Source: Saprospiraceae bacterium (GTDB lineage: Bacteria > Bacteroidota > Bacteroidia > Chitinophagales > Saprospiraceae). Taken from it: a stretch of 64,000 nt of DNA. The notes beneath the pieces were generated by a model, which saw nothing but the letters and a program-made list of their open reading frames with translations, did not search any database and was not told where the DNA came from. Every line of letters starts with the position of its first letter. Positions within the stretch are counted from its first letter, which is position 1. Below, one piece after another: positions 27,827 to 36,097 of this stretch. The translations under genes were made by a program, and so were the position numbers. The stretch covers positions 186,001-250,000 of the forward strand of contig JADKGI010000002.1 of the NCBI GenBank assembly GCA_016722285.1. Reading direction: 5' to 3'.

Positions 27827-28108
27827 TTATTTAATTTTCTCAAATATGAGATCTGTTATTGCGTCTTCCACTTTTACATTTCCATTGGTACTTTGGGGCA
27901 AGATTTCAAGCTTCATGCTTTCTATTTTGCTATGTATCATATCTGCATAACCATTCAGGATCTGTTCGAAACTGGCTACATAGCTGTCTCTTTTTTCCAT
28001 AATTCTCCTACGGGTAGATTTACCTTTATGTGGTGCAAATAATACTCCTGCTGCAGCGCCTGTTATTGCTCCAGCCAACACACCTATTAATACTTTTTTA
28101 GCACTCAT
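27827..28108 (-). CDS. YtxH domain-containing protein
   Basis: A 93-residue protein with one glycine/alanine-rich membrane helix (VLIGVLAGAITGAAAGVLFA), then PHKGKSTRRRI. This is the hallmark GxLFAPxxGxxTR pattern of YtxH general-stress proteins. The rest is a helical tail. In other bacteria ytxH is under general-stress control, which fits the neighbouring RaiA-like and DJ-1 genes. The molecular role is unknown. Confidence 0.82.
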   Translation of the reverse strand: MSAKKVLIGVLAGAITGAAAGVLFAPHKGKSTRRRIMEKRDSYVASFEQILNGYADMIHSKIESMKLEILPQSTNGNVKVEDAITDLIFEKIK

Positions 28109-28343
28109 GATTATATTATTTATTTGTTATTTTAATACTGCAAAGATCGTGATGTCAAAACTAAAATATGTTACACAATTTACACAATTTGTTACATTTT
28201 CACCTGATAATTCATTGGCTATCATATATCTAAAGCGCAAAGACGGAATATGTAAATTTTTTAATTAATTGTGTAAATGTTTTTGTGGATTGAGTATGAT
28301 CTTTGTGATTTCGATACGGAATACAAAATATTAAAATGTCGAT

Positions 28344-28949
28344 ATGTCAAAAAGACTTTATTTTGCAAGTGCATACACCTTTTTTGTGAGTGGAATGATA
28401 TTGGCGCAAACGCTTTCCATAGGACCTGTGGCTGGGGCAAATTTTGCAACAATCAGTAATACCACATCTTCAAAAACATTGGTAGGCTTGTCTTTAGGAG
28501 GATTTGCCAACTATAGTATCAAAGAACATCTGGGTTTGAACGGTAAATTGTTGTTTGATCAAATGGGCACCGGGTTAGAAAATACGGACAATATTATCAG
28601 GTTAAACTACATTCGGGTGCCATTAAGTGCTGTGTATTTTTTTGGAAAAAACGGCGATAAAATAAGACCAAAATTGTTTGCTGGCCCATACGTGGGATTT
28701 TTAATGAATGCTACATACAGCAATGGAGATGATATAATTTTATTCAATGGTAAAGATGCGTTTTCTTCCACTGATTTTGGCGGTCTTTTAGGTGCAGGAT
28801 TTAATTATATTTTTGGTGATCGCAATTGGTTAAATATAGATGCAGGCTATAATGCCAGTTTTAATAACATATCTAACGAAATAGGCTCTGATAAGAAAAA
28901 TACAGGATTTCAAATTACAGCGGGAGTAAGTTTCCCGATTGGTAGGTAA
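28344..28949 (+). CDS. PorT-family outer-membrane beta-barrel protein
   Basis: A 201-residue exported protein with a signal peptide (YFASAYTFFVSGMILAQ). An eight-strand-like amphipathic barrel follows: SIGPVAGANFATISN, LVGLSLGGFANYSIKEHLGL, IRLNYIRVPLSAVYFFGK, and a terminal strand FQITAGVSFPIGR. This is the outer-membrane-beta-barrel/PorT fold, widespread in Bacteroidota. It is monocistronic and transcribed away from the stress cluster, with a strong terminator 77 bp downstream. The function is unknown. Confidence 0.85.
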   Translation: MSKRLYFASAYTFFVSGMILAQTLSIGPVAGANFATISNTTSSKTLVGLSLGGFANYSIKEHLGLNGKLLFDQMGTGLENTDNIIRLNYIRVPLSAVYFFGKNGDKIRPKLFAGPYVGFLMNATYSNGDDIILFNGKDAFSSTDFGGLLGAGFNYIFGDRNWLNIDAGYNASFNNISNEIGSDKKNTGFQITAGVSFPIGR

Positions 28950-29025
28950 TCAAAGATATTATATCCCACAACAATTATCCGCTCACAAATTCTATGAAAA
29001 GGACTTCTATTTAAAATGTTGTGAT

Positions 29026-29058
29026 GCCATCTGAATGTGGCTTTCAGGTGGCTTTTTT
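29026..29058 (+). terminator. Rho-independent terminator after the PorT-like gene
   Basis: A 10-bp stem, GCCATCTGAA with TTCAGGTGGC (one G-U pair), closes a short loop and is followed directly by TTTTTT. It is 77 bp after the stop at 28949. Confidence 0.85.
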
Positions 29059-29567
29059 ATTATTATTATTTATACCACTCATTATTATAAAGTAGAATTA
29101 GTACTTGATGTCATCTGTAATGCTTGAAAATATTATAGATTTTTATGTAGTTACGATATTTTTAGTTCTGCAAAGTATTTTATTAAAAAATAAATTAAAA
29201 TCACTTTGCCTTGAGATCGTAGTTATATTACACTATTCTAATATTAATATTCGCCTCAAGCCTATATTCCTTCCCTGAAAGATATCCGATAGAAGGAAAG
29301 TTTGGTCAGGCAAAGCGAGGGTAAGGTCTTGATATGATAAGAGCTAAGTTGGCTTTCAACGAGTGAATCTTGGATTTCTAACATCATTATGGTGCTTAAC
29401 CTGGTCAATTTGGCTAGGGTAGCACAGTAATGCCTAATCCAAATCCTAAAAAAAGCTTTCATGCAATGGCGTACCTTGCATCCAAAACAACTACCAATAT
29501 CAGTGGATTATGCTCCGTTATAGATGGTTAAGTTATCCGGATTATATTTAGACATATTCATCTGTCC
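29059..29567. other. Gene-free gap
   Basis: This 509-bp gap lies between the terminator and the GlxA-type gene. A minus-strand frame at 29262-29462 gives 66 codons (MKAFFRIWIRHYCATLAKLT) with no recognisable family. It may be a remnant of an inserted element. No promoter or RNA gene is supported. Confidence 0.35.
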
Positions 29568-30542
29568 CTAATTAACAGCCATTTTATTATACTTATTTCG
29601 GTATTCTATTGGGGTAAGGCCTGTGAATTTCTTAAAAATGGTGCGAAATGATTTTGTATCTGTATAACCCACATCATACATTACTTCATTGATGTTTTTG
29701 CGGCTTATTTCAAAACTGCGTTTGGCAAATTCGATTTTTACTCTATTGATATATTCCAATACAGAATTATTGGTAGCAAGCTTAAAGCGTCTTTCAAAGC
29801 TTCTTCTTCCCAAACATACAAAATCAGCCAACTCATCGATAGTCATCTTTTCCTGAACATTTTTATCAATGTAATCTTGTGCCAATTTCACGGATTCGTC
29901 ATTGTGATTTTTTTGACCTTGAAACATCGAAAAAGTTGACTGGCTATCTCTGTCAATGTCGATTGCAAAATATTTTGAAGCCAATATGGCTGTTTGTCTA
30001 TCGGTGTATTTTTCTACCAGATGAAGCAATAAATTCCAATAGGAATTTGCACCACCACTAGAATACAGGCGATATTCTTCTGTAATAATACTGCCATCAA
30101 TTACTTCAACGTTGGGAAACATTTCCCGGAATTCATTTTGAAATCCCCAATGAGTCGAACATTTTTTGCCATCGAGCAAACCTGTAGAAGCCAATAAAAA
30201 TGCACCTACACAAAGCGAAGCTACTTCTGCACCTTTTTCGTATTGTTCTTTTATCCAGGGTAGGAATTTCTTATTGGAAGCAATGGCTGTTTTCATATCG
30301 CCAAACAAGGCAGGAATAATAACCAAATCCGTGCTATTTACATCTTTCAAAAGGTGTGACGGATTTATAGAAAACAAACCGTCATTTATTTTTACTTCTT
30401 TTTTAATTCCGACCAATTGCACGTTGAAAATAGGTTTTTTGCCGGCTACTGCCATAAACTGATTGACTGCCGAAAACAAATACTGTGGATCTGCTATGGC
30501 TTGCATGACTGAATTTTCGGGAACGAGGATACTTATTTTCAT
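29568..30542 (-). CDS. GlxA-family AraC-type transcriptional regulator with DJ-1/PfpI domain
   Basis: A 324-residue regulator. Residues 1-190 form a DJ-1/PfpI-like sensor domain (VIIPALFGDM, then GAEVASLCVGAFLLASTGLL with Cys at the elbow position). Residues ~215-320 hold two AraC helix-turn-helices (MTIDELADFVCLGRRSFERR and INEVMYDVGYTDTKSFRTIF). It is transcribed away from the six-gene VOC/SRPBCC operon across the repeat-rich region, so it could regulate that operon, although 1.2 kb separates them. The ligand is unknown. Confidence 0.9.
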   Translation of the reverse strand: MKISILVPENSVMQAIADPQYLFSAVNQFMAVAGKKPIFNVQLVGIKKEVKINDGLFSINPSHLLKDVNSTDLVIIPALFGDMKTAIASNKKFLPWIKEQYEKGAEVASLCVGAFLLASTGLLDGKKCSTHWGFQNEFREMFPNVEVIDGSIITEEYRLYSSGGANSYWNLLLHLVEKYTDRQTAILASKYFAIDIDRDSQSTFSMFQGQKNHNDESVKLAQDYIDKNVQEKMTIDELADFVCLGRRSFERRFKLATNNSVLEYINRVKIEFAKRSFEISRKNINEVMYDVGYTDTKSFRTIFKKFTGLTPIEYRNKYNKMAVN

Positions 30543-30607
30543 TTTGAATGGTGGTTAGTATTTTAGTGGTTAGTACTTTAGTGATTAGTAATTTAGTGGT
30601 TAGTACT
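30543..30607. repeat. TTAGTGGTTAGTACT short tandem repeats, array 1
   Basis: Four to five degenerate units of about 15 bp, (T)TTAGTGGTTAGTACT, immediately upstream of glxA. The same unit recurs at 30966-31057 and 31418-31520. Confidence 0.8.
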
Positions 30608-30965
30608 TTATGGCTTTTTGGGTGTGATGGAGTTAATTAATCCGTTTAAAATTTTGCCAATTTCATTTGAATAATTTAACATGGCATGTTTGTCAGATTC
30701 GTTAATATATTCTAGTCTGTGTGCTAAATAGAGCATTGATTTTACCTCACTGTTTGATGCCAAGGAAAAGTATAAAAACCTCCTAAAGTCTGGATTCGAA
30801 CTTCGGTCAAAACCTTCGGCGATATTGTTACTAATGGATATTGCTGCTCTGCAAATTTGATTTTTGACCCAAAATCCTTAATTCTTTAAAATGTTTGTAA
30901 ATCAATACTGTGAAATCTTGAGCTCTCTGCCAAGCTATTAAGTCCTCAAATTTTTGAATTCCCAT
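30608..30965 (-). pseudogene. Four-helix-bundle (S23/IVP) protein gene, frameshifted duplicate
   Basis: A near-identical copy of the gene at 31058-31417. It has the same ends (start MGIQKFEDLIAWQRAQDF, end TPKKP) but lacks two bases in the 30860-30875 interval, where ACCCAAAATCCTT replaces AACCCAAAATCGCTT. The frame therefore breaks about 35 residues from the start. It is flanked on both sides by TTAGTGGTTAGTACT repeats, so duplication probably went by recombination between repeats. A sequencing slip is possible, but two separate bases differ. Confidence 0.85.
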
Positions 30966-31057
30966 TTTTTTAGTGTTATAGTGGTTAGTACTTAGTGTTA
31001 TAGTGGTTAGTACTTAATTGTTAGTGTTCTAGTACTTTAGTGGTTAGTACTTAGTGG
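30966..31057. repeat. TTAGTGGTTAGTACT short tandem repeats, array 2
   Basis: About five to six units of TATAGTGGTTAGTACTTAGTG type lie between the two S23 copies. Both S23 genes are followed by the same TTAGTGGTTAGTACT sequence context at their stop codons. Confidence 0.8.
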
Positions 31058-31417
31058 TTATGGCTTTTTGGGTGTGATGGAGTTAATTAATCCGTTTAAA
31101 ATTTTGCCAATTTCATTTGAATAATTTAACATGGCATGTTTGTCAGATTCGTTAATATATTCTAGTCTGTGTGCTAAATAGAGCATTGATTTTACCTCAC
31201 TGTTTGATGCCAAGGAAAAGTATAAAAACCTCCTAAAGTCTGGATTCGAACTTCGGTCAAAACCTTCGGCGATATTGTTACTAATGGATATTGCTGCTCT
31301 GCAAATTTGATTTTTGAACCCAAAATCGCTTAATTCTTTAAAATGTTTGTAAATCAATACTGTGAAATCTTGAGCTCTCTGCCAAGCTATTAAGTCCTCA
31401 AATTTTTGAATTCCCAT
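31058..31417 (-). CDS. Four-helix-bundle protein (S23 / 23S rRNA intervening-sequence protein family)
   Basis: A 119-residue helical protein of the S23/IVP family. It starts with the family opening FEDLIAWQRAQDFTVLIY and has QICRAAISISNNIAEGFDR, RRFLYFSLASNSEVKSML and a C-terminal helix. The family forms pentameric four-helix bundles and is related to Avd, the accessory protein of diversity-generating retroelements. No reverse transcriptase or variable repeat is seen here. It is embedded in tandem repeats on both sides with a second, broken copy 93 bp downstream. Confidence 0.88.
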   Translation of the reverse strand: MGIQKFEDLIAWQRAQDFTVLIYKHFKELSDFGFKNQICRAAISISNNIAEGFDRSSNPDFRRFLYFSLASNSEVKSMLYLAHRLEYINESDKHAMLNYSNEIGKILNGLINSITPKKP

Positions 31418-31680
31418 TTTTTTAGTGTTATAGTGGTTAGTACTTAGTGTTATAGTGGTTAGTACTTAGTGGTTAGTGTTATAGTGGTTAGTAAATTAGT
31501 GGTTAGAAGCTAGTGTTTTAGGGAACTTTGTAATAACTACTAGTCACTTCGCATAAACTACTAATTACTCCTTACTAAAAAACAATCCGCACTAACTACT
31601 AATTCATCTGTACTAAAAACAACTCCGCCCTACTAAGTACTAACTACTCATTACTCTGTACTAACCACTAATTAAACAAA
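31418..31680. repeat. TTAGTGGTTAGTACT repeats, array 3, followed by inverted units
   Basis: From 31418 to ~31520 the units run as TTAGTGGTTAGTACT. From ~31545 to 31675 they run in the opposite sense (CTACTAATTACTC, AACTACTAATTC, AGTACTAACTACTC, GTACTAACCACTAATT). The two S23 copies plus repeats are thus bounded by inverted repeat arrays, a layout like a large inverted-repeat element. The remaining DNA to 31792 is the leader of the VOC operon, with an AAGGAAG ribosome-binding site before 31793. Confidence 0.75.
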
Positions 31681-31792
31681 GGTAAAAATAATTTTGTCGT
31701 AAATCACCCTTATGTTGTCATTTTTGCACGCTTTTTATTTTAAAAAATCATCGCATCTTTGCATTATCAATTAACAATCTAAAAAGGAAGTA

Positions 31793-32197
31793 ATGAAACA
31801 GGTATTTATCAACTTAGCAGTAAAGGATTTAGAGAAATCTATGGGATTATACACTAAAATGGGTTTTACTAATAATCCACAATTTTCAGACGATACAGCA
31901 AAATGTATGGTATGGAGCGAGAGTATTTTTGTTATGATCATGACTCATGAAAAATTTAAAACTTTTACTAATAAACCAATTGCAGACACAAAAAATAGTA
32001 TCGCAGGACTGTTTTCATTATCTGTGGAAAGCTTGGATGTTGTAAATGAAATCGTAAGCAATGCCATTACAGCAGGTGGGATAGAACCGAGCGAAATGAA
32101 AGATTATGGCTTTATGCAGCAAAGAAGTATAGAAGATTTTGACGGACATACCTGGGAAGTATTCTATATGGATATGAGCAAGTTCCCTCAACAATAA
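31793..32197 (+). CDS. VOC-family (glyoxalase/extradiol dioxygenase superfamily) protein
   Basis: A 134-residue protein of the vicinal-oxygen-chelate fold with two beta-alpha-beta-beta-beta modules. It opens QVFINLAVKDLEKSMGLYTKMGF and ends with DFDGHTWEVFYMD, carrying the C-terminal metal-ligand-type Glu. It is the first gene of a six-gene operon of small VOC and SRPBCC proteins. The substrate is unknown; the branch is annotated as lactoylglutathione lyase-like, which should not be read as a demonstrated activity. Confidence 0.87.
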   Translation: MKQVFINLAVKDLEKSMGLYTKMGFTNNPQFSDDTAKCMVWSESIFVMIMTHEKFKTFTNKPIADTKNSIAGLFSLSVESLDVVNEIVSNAITAGGIEPSEMKDYGFMQQRSIEDFDGHTWEVFYMDMSKFPQQ

Positions 32198-32223
32198 TAA
32201 TTCATCATTAAATTTAAAATAAA

Positions 32224-32637
32224 ATGAGCAATACTAAAATTACGGTCCAAGCAACCATCAATGCAGACGTTAGCAAAGTTTGGGATTACTATAACAACCC
32301 AAAACACATTGTAAACTGGAATTTTGCAGATCCCAGTTGGCATTGTCCAAGTGCCGAAAATGATATGAGTATTGGTGGAACCTATAAAGCAAGAATGGAG
32401 GCAAAAGACGGAAGCTTTGGTTTTGATTTTGAAGCTGTATATTCTGAAATTACAGAAGGCAAACAATTTATTTATGAATTTGGAGGCAGGACAGCCACCG
32501 TTCGATTTAAGGAATTAGGAAGTAAAACAGAAGTGACTGTTACATTCGATGCTGAAAATGAAAATCCTATAGATTTACAAAAAAATGGCTGGCAAGCTAT
32601 TTTGAATAACTTTAAAAATTATACAGAAAATAATTAA
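32224..32637 (+). CDS. SRPBCC/AHSA1-family protein
   Basis: A 137-residue helix-grip protein (START/Bet v1-like) of the AHSA1 type. It starts KITVQATINADVSKVWDYYN and has PKHIVNWNFADPSWHCPSAE. The strand FIYEFGGRTATVRF and a C-terminal helix complete the hydrophobic cavity fold. It is 26 bp after the VOC gene. Members bind hydrophobic ligands or act as uncharacterised stress proteins; no catalytic residue can be assigned. Confidence 0.88.
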   Translation: MSNTKITVQATINADVSKVWDYYNNPKHIVNWNFADPSWHCPSAENDMSIGGTYKARMEAKDGSFGFDFEAVYSEITEGKQFIYEFGGRTATVRFKELGSKTEVTVTFDAENENPIDLQKNGWQAILNNFKNYTENN

Positions 32638-32661
32638 TCAAACTTTTCAAAAAGAACCAGT

Positions 32662-33105
32662 ATGAGCAAAGTTGCAATATATCTAAATTTTCAAGGCAAC
32701 ACTGAAAATGCCTTCAATTATTATAAATCAGTCTTCGGTACAGAATTTTCATCACCGCTGATGCGAATTAAGGATATACCATATGATCCAAATGAACCTA
32801 AATTTTCTGATTCCGACTTAAACAGTGTGATGCACGTTGCACTACCAATTACAGGCGGAACAGAATTAATGGGCTCAGATACGTTAGAGTCTATGGGGCA
32901 TAAATTAGTAGTTGGAAATAACACCACTATTAGCCTTCAATTGGATTCCAAAGAAGAAGCCGATAAACATTATGCTGCACTATCAGATGGCGGTAGTGAT
33001 AAAGCGGCCATGAGAGATGAGTTTTGGGGATACTGGGGAAGTTGTTTAGATAAATTTGGTGTCAGATGGATGTTTAATGTAATGAAAAATCAAAATACTT
33101 ATTAA
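32662..33105 (+). CDS. VOC-family protein, PhnB-like
   Basis: A 147-residue PhnB-type VOC protein. It opens KVAIYLNFQGNTENAFNYYK and closes with FWGYWGSCLDKFGVRWMFNV. This is the characteristic FWG...D.FGV.W pattern of PhnB-like (3-demethylubiquinone methyltransferase-like) proteins. It is third in the operon, 24 bp after the SRPBCC gene. The enzymatic role is not established for the family. Confidence 0.88.
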   Translation: MSKVAIYLNFQGNTENAFNYYKSVFGTEFSSPLMRIKDIPYDPNEPKFSDSDLNSVMHVALPITGGTELMGSDTLESMGHKLVVGNNTTISLQLDSKEEADKHYAALSDGGSDKAAMRDEFWGYWGSCLDKFGVRWMFNVMKNQNTY

Positions 33106-33115
33106 ATAACAACAG

Positions 33116-33958
33116 ATGACAAATCAAATATATCCATGCTTGTGGTTTGATGGACAAGCCAAGGCTGCAGCAGAATTTTACTGCTTTGTTTTCCCAAATT
33201 CAATGGTAGTATCAGAAACTCCTATGGTTACTATGTGGGAAATATATGGTCAAAAATTTATGGGACTGAATGGTGGACCAACTTTTACACCCAATCCATC
33301 CGTCTCGTTTTTCGTGACATGTGAGACAAACGAAGAAGTGGATATCATTTGGCAACGAATCAATGAAGGTGGAAAAATAATGATGCCATTGGACAAATAC
33401 GACTGGAGCGAATATTATGGTTTTGTTCAAGACAAATTTGGTGTCTCCTGGCAAATATTCAAGGGAAAATATAGTGATGTCAACCAAAAAATAGTGCCCT
33501 GTTTTTTATTCACCGACCATAATTTTGGTAAAGCCAAAGCCGCCGTTGAATTCTATACCAAAGTTATTCAAAATTCGAAAACTGAAGGAATTCTGCTTTA
33601 CGATGAAAATGAAATGAAAGAAAAAAACATCGTGAAACATAGTCAATTCCTCCTGAATGGAAATGTTTTTATGGCAATGGATGGTGCAGGTCAGCACAAT
33701 TTTGAATTTACTGAAGGTACATCTTTTGTGATCAACTGTGACACACAAGATCAGATTGATTATTATTGGGATGTATTTACAAAAGATGGCGGGCAAGAAA
33801 GCATGTGCGGATGGTGTAAAGACAAATTTGGTGTTTCTTGGCAAATTGTCCCATCTATTCTAGGTAAGTTGATGAATGACCCGGAAAAGATGCAAAATGT
33901 AGTTGCCGCATTTATGAAAATGAAAAAATTTGACATTCAAACATTATTAAGCGCATAA
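33116..33958 (+). CDS. Tandem-domain VOC protein, PhnB-like
   Basis: A 280-residue protein made of two VOC units. The first (1-125) has IYPCLWFDGQAKAAAEFYC and YYGFVQDKFGVSWQIFKGK. The second (126-270) has IVPCFLFTDHNFGKAKAAVE and MCGWCKDKFGVSWQIVPSIL. Both repeat the DKFGVSWQI ending, so it is an internal duplication or fusion. It lies 10 bp after the single-domain PhnB-like gene and 2 bp before the next gene, so it is co-translated. Confidence 0.9.
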   Translation: MTNQIYPCLWFDGQAKAAAEFYCFVFPNSMVVSETPMVTMWEIYGQKFMGLNGGPTFTPNPSVSFFVTCETNEEVDIIWQRINEGGKIMMPLDKYDWSEYYGFVQDKFGVSWQIFKGKYSDVNQKIVPCFLFTDHNFGKAKAAVEFYTKVIQNSKTEGILLYDENEMKEKNIVKHSQFLLNGNVFMAMDGAGQHNFEFTEGTSFVINCDTQDQIDYYWDVFTKDGGQESMCGWCKDKFGVSWQIVPSILGKLMNDPEKMQNVVAAFMKMKKFDIQTLLSA

Positions 33959-33960
33959 AA

Positions 33961-34392
33961 ATGGCGACTGATAATTTTGAAATTGTAATTAACACTTCCA
34001 TTGAAAAAGTTTGGAACGCTATCACTAATACTGATAATTTTTCTTATTGGATGAAAAACGTTAAGGTAGAAACTGATTGGAGGCAAGGTTCAGAAATTAT
34101 CTATACTTGCAATGACGAAAATGGTAAAGTGTTGCAATGGGCAGGTATGGACATGATATGGAATGGAGTGATCAAAAAGATATTTAAGAATAAAGAGTTC
34201 ACCTGTGAATATCCTTCGCAAAGTACAGGGCTTTTGAATGAAAGTTATTTTTTGGAAAAAGTAAATAATCATCAAACAAAACTCATTCAAACTCAGACCC
34301 TAATTTCGCAAGAAGTAGCAGATGGCTATAAGGATGGTGTTTTACATACACTTGATTTATTAAAACTACGTTTGGAAAATCCGAAAGCATAA
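33961..34392 (+). CDS. SRPBCC-family protein (second)
   Basis: A 143-residue START-like protein opening NFEIVINTSIEKVWNAITNT. It has YWMKNVKVETDWRQGSEIIY and a late EVADGYKDGVLHTLDLLKLR helix. Its sequence differs from the SRPBCC protein at 32224, so it is not a recent duplicate. It starts 2 bp after the tandem VOC gene and its last base overlaps the next ATG, indicating tight coupling. Confidence 0.88.
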   Translation: MATDNFEIVINTSIEKVWNAITNTDNFSYWMKNVKVETDWRQGSEIIYTCNDENGKVLQWAGMDMIWNGVIKKIFKNKEFTCEYPSQSTGLLNESYFLEKVNNHQTKLIQTQTLISQEVADGYKDGVLHTLDLLKLRLENPKA

Positions 34393-34799
34393 TGCAGATT
34401 TATGGATACCTCACTTTCAATGGCAATTGCCGCGAAGCAATGACATTCTATCAGGAATGCCTGGGTGGCGAGCTATGTTTCCAAACTATAGGTGAATCAC
34501 CCTTGTCCGATAAAATGTCTAAAAAAATGAAAGTGCATATACTGCACTCTACGCTTACAAAAGGCAATCTTGTACTGATGGGCTCCGATATGGTAGGTGA
34601 ACTTGGGTTACTAAAAGGCAATAACGTTTCTCTTTCACTCAATTGTGGCAGTGAAGACGAAATAAAAACTTGTTATGCAAAACTTTCTTCAGGTGGTAAG
34701 GCAAATCATCCATTGGAAAATAGTTTTTGGGGAGCACTATTTGGCGACCTCACCGACAAGTTCGGTAATCATTGGATACTTCATTTTAATAGAATGTAA
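34392..34799 (+). CDS. VOC-family protein, PhnB-like (last gene of operon)
   Basis: A 135-residue PhnB-type VOC protein: MQIYGYLTFNGNCREAMTFY, VHILHSTLTKGNLVLMGSDM, and FWGALFGDLTDKFGNHWIL. The start overlaps the previous stop by 1 bp. It is followed by 350 bp without a clear gene, so the operon probably ends here. Confidence 0.88.
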   Translation: MQIYGYLTFNGNCREAMTFYQECLGGELCFQTIGESPLSDKMSKKMKVHILHSTLTKGNLVLMGSDMVGELGLLKGNNVSLSLNCGSEDEIKTCYAKLSSGGKANHPLENSFWGALFGDLTDKFGNHWILHFNRM

Positions 34800-35147
34800 C
34801 AGCAATTAAGATGAGAGAAATTAATTTCAATGAATTTGCTCGCTTTCGCTCAAACATGAAAATTTAAACATACTCTTAGGTTTTCCGGAATAAGTTGGTA
34901 GTGCAATGATTTTTATCAAAGTTCTTGGTATATCAACTTTGGAATCTTCCATAAGTGCCCAAACAAATCAAAGAATGGCTATTTATGCAACATTAAAAGG
35001 AAAATCTGCATTACAGCAAAACAATATCTACCTAAATATTTTTACTTAAGAATGCAAACGGTGCCAAATGATAGATTTTCGAACGCATCAGGAAGCTGAT
35101 ATCAAGAACCGGGTTTACTTCTTCATCAAAATGGAAAATTGTAACTA
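34800..35147. other. Gap with a MITE-end fragment and decayed coding remnants
   Basis: Positions 34855-34879 hold AAATTTAAACATACTCTTA, the right end of the TTAA-bounded repeat without its left part. From 34899 a frame reads MIFIKVLGISTLESSISAQT and stops after 47 codons. Further short frames (MIDFRTHQEADIKNRVYFF near 35068) precede the globin gene. They look like pieces of a decayed gene that I cannot name. Confidence 0.4.
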
Positions 35148-35522
35148 ATGAAAAAAGATATAGAAAGCAAAGAAGATATTGTCTTACTAGTAAATACATT
35201 TTACGATTCAGTAAAAGAGAACAAAACCATTGGTTATATTTTTAGCGATGTGGCCAAAATAAACTGGGAAACACATTTGCCTAAAATGTATTCGTTTTGG
35301 GCAAGTGTTCTATTGGCCGAGCAGAGTTATACGGCAAATCCAATGATAAAACACATTGCATTAAGCAAAATTACCCCTATGACTGAAACGGAATTTAATG
35401 AGTGGCTTTTACTTTTTACAAAAACAGTTGACGATTTATTTGCAGGTCAAATAGCCAGTGATGCAAAATTTAAGGCAGGAAATATTGCAAGATTGATGCT
35501 GCATAAAATTCAAACTGTATAA
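35148..35522 (+). CDS. Group III truncated hemoglobin
   Basis: A 124-residue globin of the truncated group III type: VNTFYDSVKENKTIGYIFSD, HLPKMYSFWASVLLAEQSY, then NPMIKHIALSKITPM. The last segment holds the probable proximal heme His (about residue 69). The C-terminal helix pair is FNEWLLLFTKTVDDLFAG. Such globins bind O2 or NO and are linked to nitrosative-stress or microaerobic life. It is a lone gene with 250 bp of gene-free DNA downstream, including a short inverted repeat ATAGGTGT...ACACCTAT near 35659-35690. Confidence 0.9.
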   Translation: MKKDIESKEDIVLLVNTFYDSVKENKTIGYIFSDVAKINWETHLPKMYSFWASVLLAEQSYTANPMIKHIALSKITPMTETEFNEWLLLFTKTVDDLFAGQIASDAKFKAGNIARLMLHKIQTV

Positions 35523-35776
35523 CTCAACCACTTTCATTTTTTGCATAAGTTTCAGGCTGGCACAAAGCTGATAGTTTGATCCGATTTCTGACCTAAATGG
35601 GCTATTAGTGCTTCTAAAACATCGTATGGTTAAATAAATAATAACTGAAATTATGGATATAGGTGTAATTTTATGCCAATAACACCTATGTTCTCAACAA
35701 AAAGACAGTAAAAACACAAAATGAAACCAAACAGCCAATAAAAAACGTTAAATTAAAGTCTAATAAATCTTTAATC

Positions 35777-36097
35777 ATGAAATTAATAAATAAATATATA
35801 AAGGAGCTAAATAAAGCATGTTTAAACTTTAAAGTGGATGAATTATATGCGTTTGGTTCAATCTTAACAGAAGATTTCGACTCCAAAAGCGATATTGATT
35901 TTATAGTTTCGTTACTTTCGAATGACCCGATTGAATATGCTGAGAATTATTTTGAACTAAAGTTTGAATTGCAAAGAATATTTAAAAGAGATATTGATTT
36001 GCTTGAACAAAAATCTATTAAGAATAAGTCGTTCGAAAAATTAGTTAATCAGAAAAAATTGCTTGTATATGCAAGAAGAAATCAAGGTTTGGCTTGA
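35777..36097 (+). CDS. mntA: MntA-type nucleotidyltransferase antitoxin
   Basis: A 106-residue minimal nucleotidyltransferase. FGSILTEDFDSKSDIDFIVS carries the GSx10DxD catalytic motif, with a third acidic residue in KRDIDLLEQ. In HEPN/MNT systems the MNT protein neutralises the HEPN toxin, in studied cases by AMPylating it (established for MntA-HepT). It overlaps the following HEPN gene by 29 bp. Confidence 0.88.
   Translation: MKLINKYIKELNKACLNFKVDELYAFGSILTEDFDSKSDIDFIVSLLSNDPIEYAENYFELKFELQRIFKRDIDLLEQKSIKNKSFEKLVNQKKLLVYARRNQGLA

Noticed and set aside
29262..29462. 66-codon minus-strand frame as a gene
   Set aside because: It lies in a decayed intergenic stretch, matches no family I know, and has no ribosome-binding site.
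31058..31417. Diversity-generating retroelement, given the S23/Avd relation
   Set aside because: No reverse transcriptase frame and no template/variable repeat pair with A-specific changes were seen near the gene.
30543..31680. Short repeats resembling a CRISPR array
   Set aside because: Units of TTAGTGGTTAGTACT are contiguous or nearly so, without regular unique spacers, and no cas gene is present.
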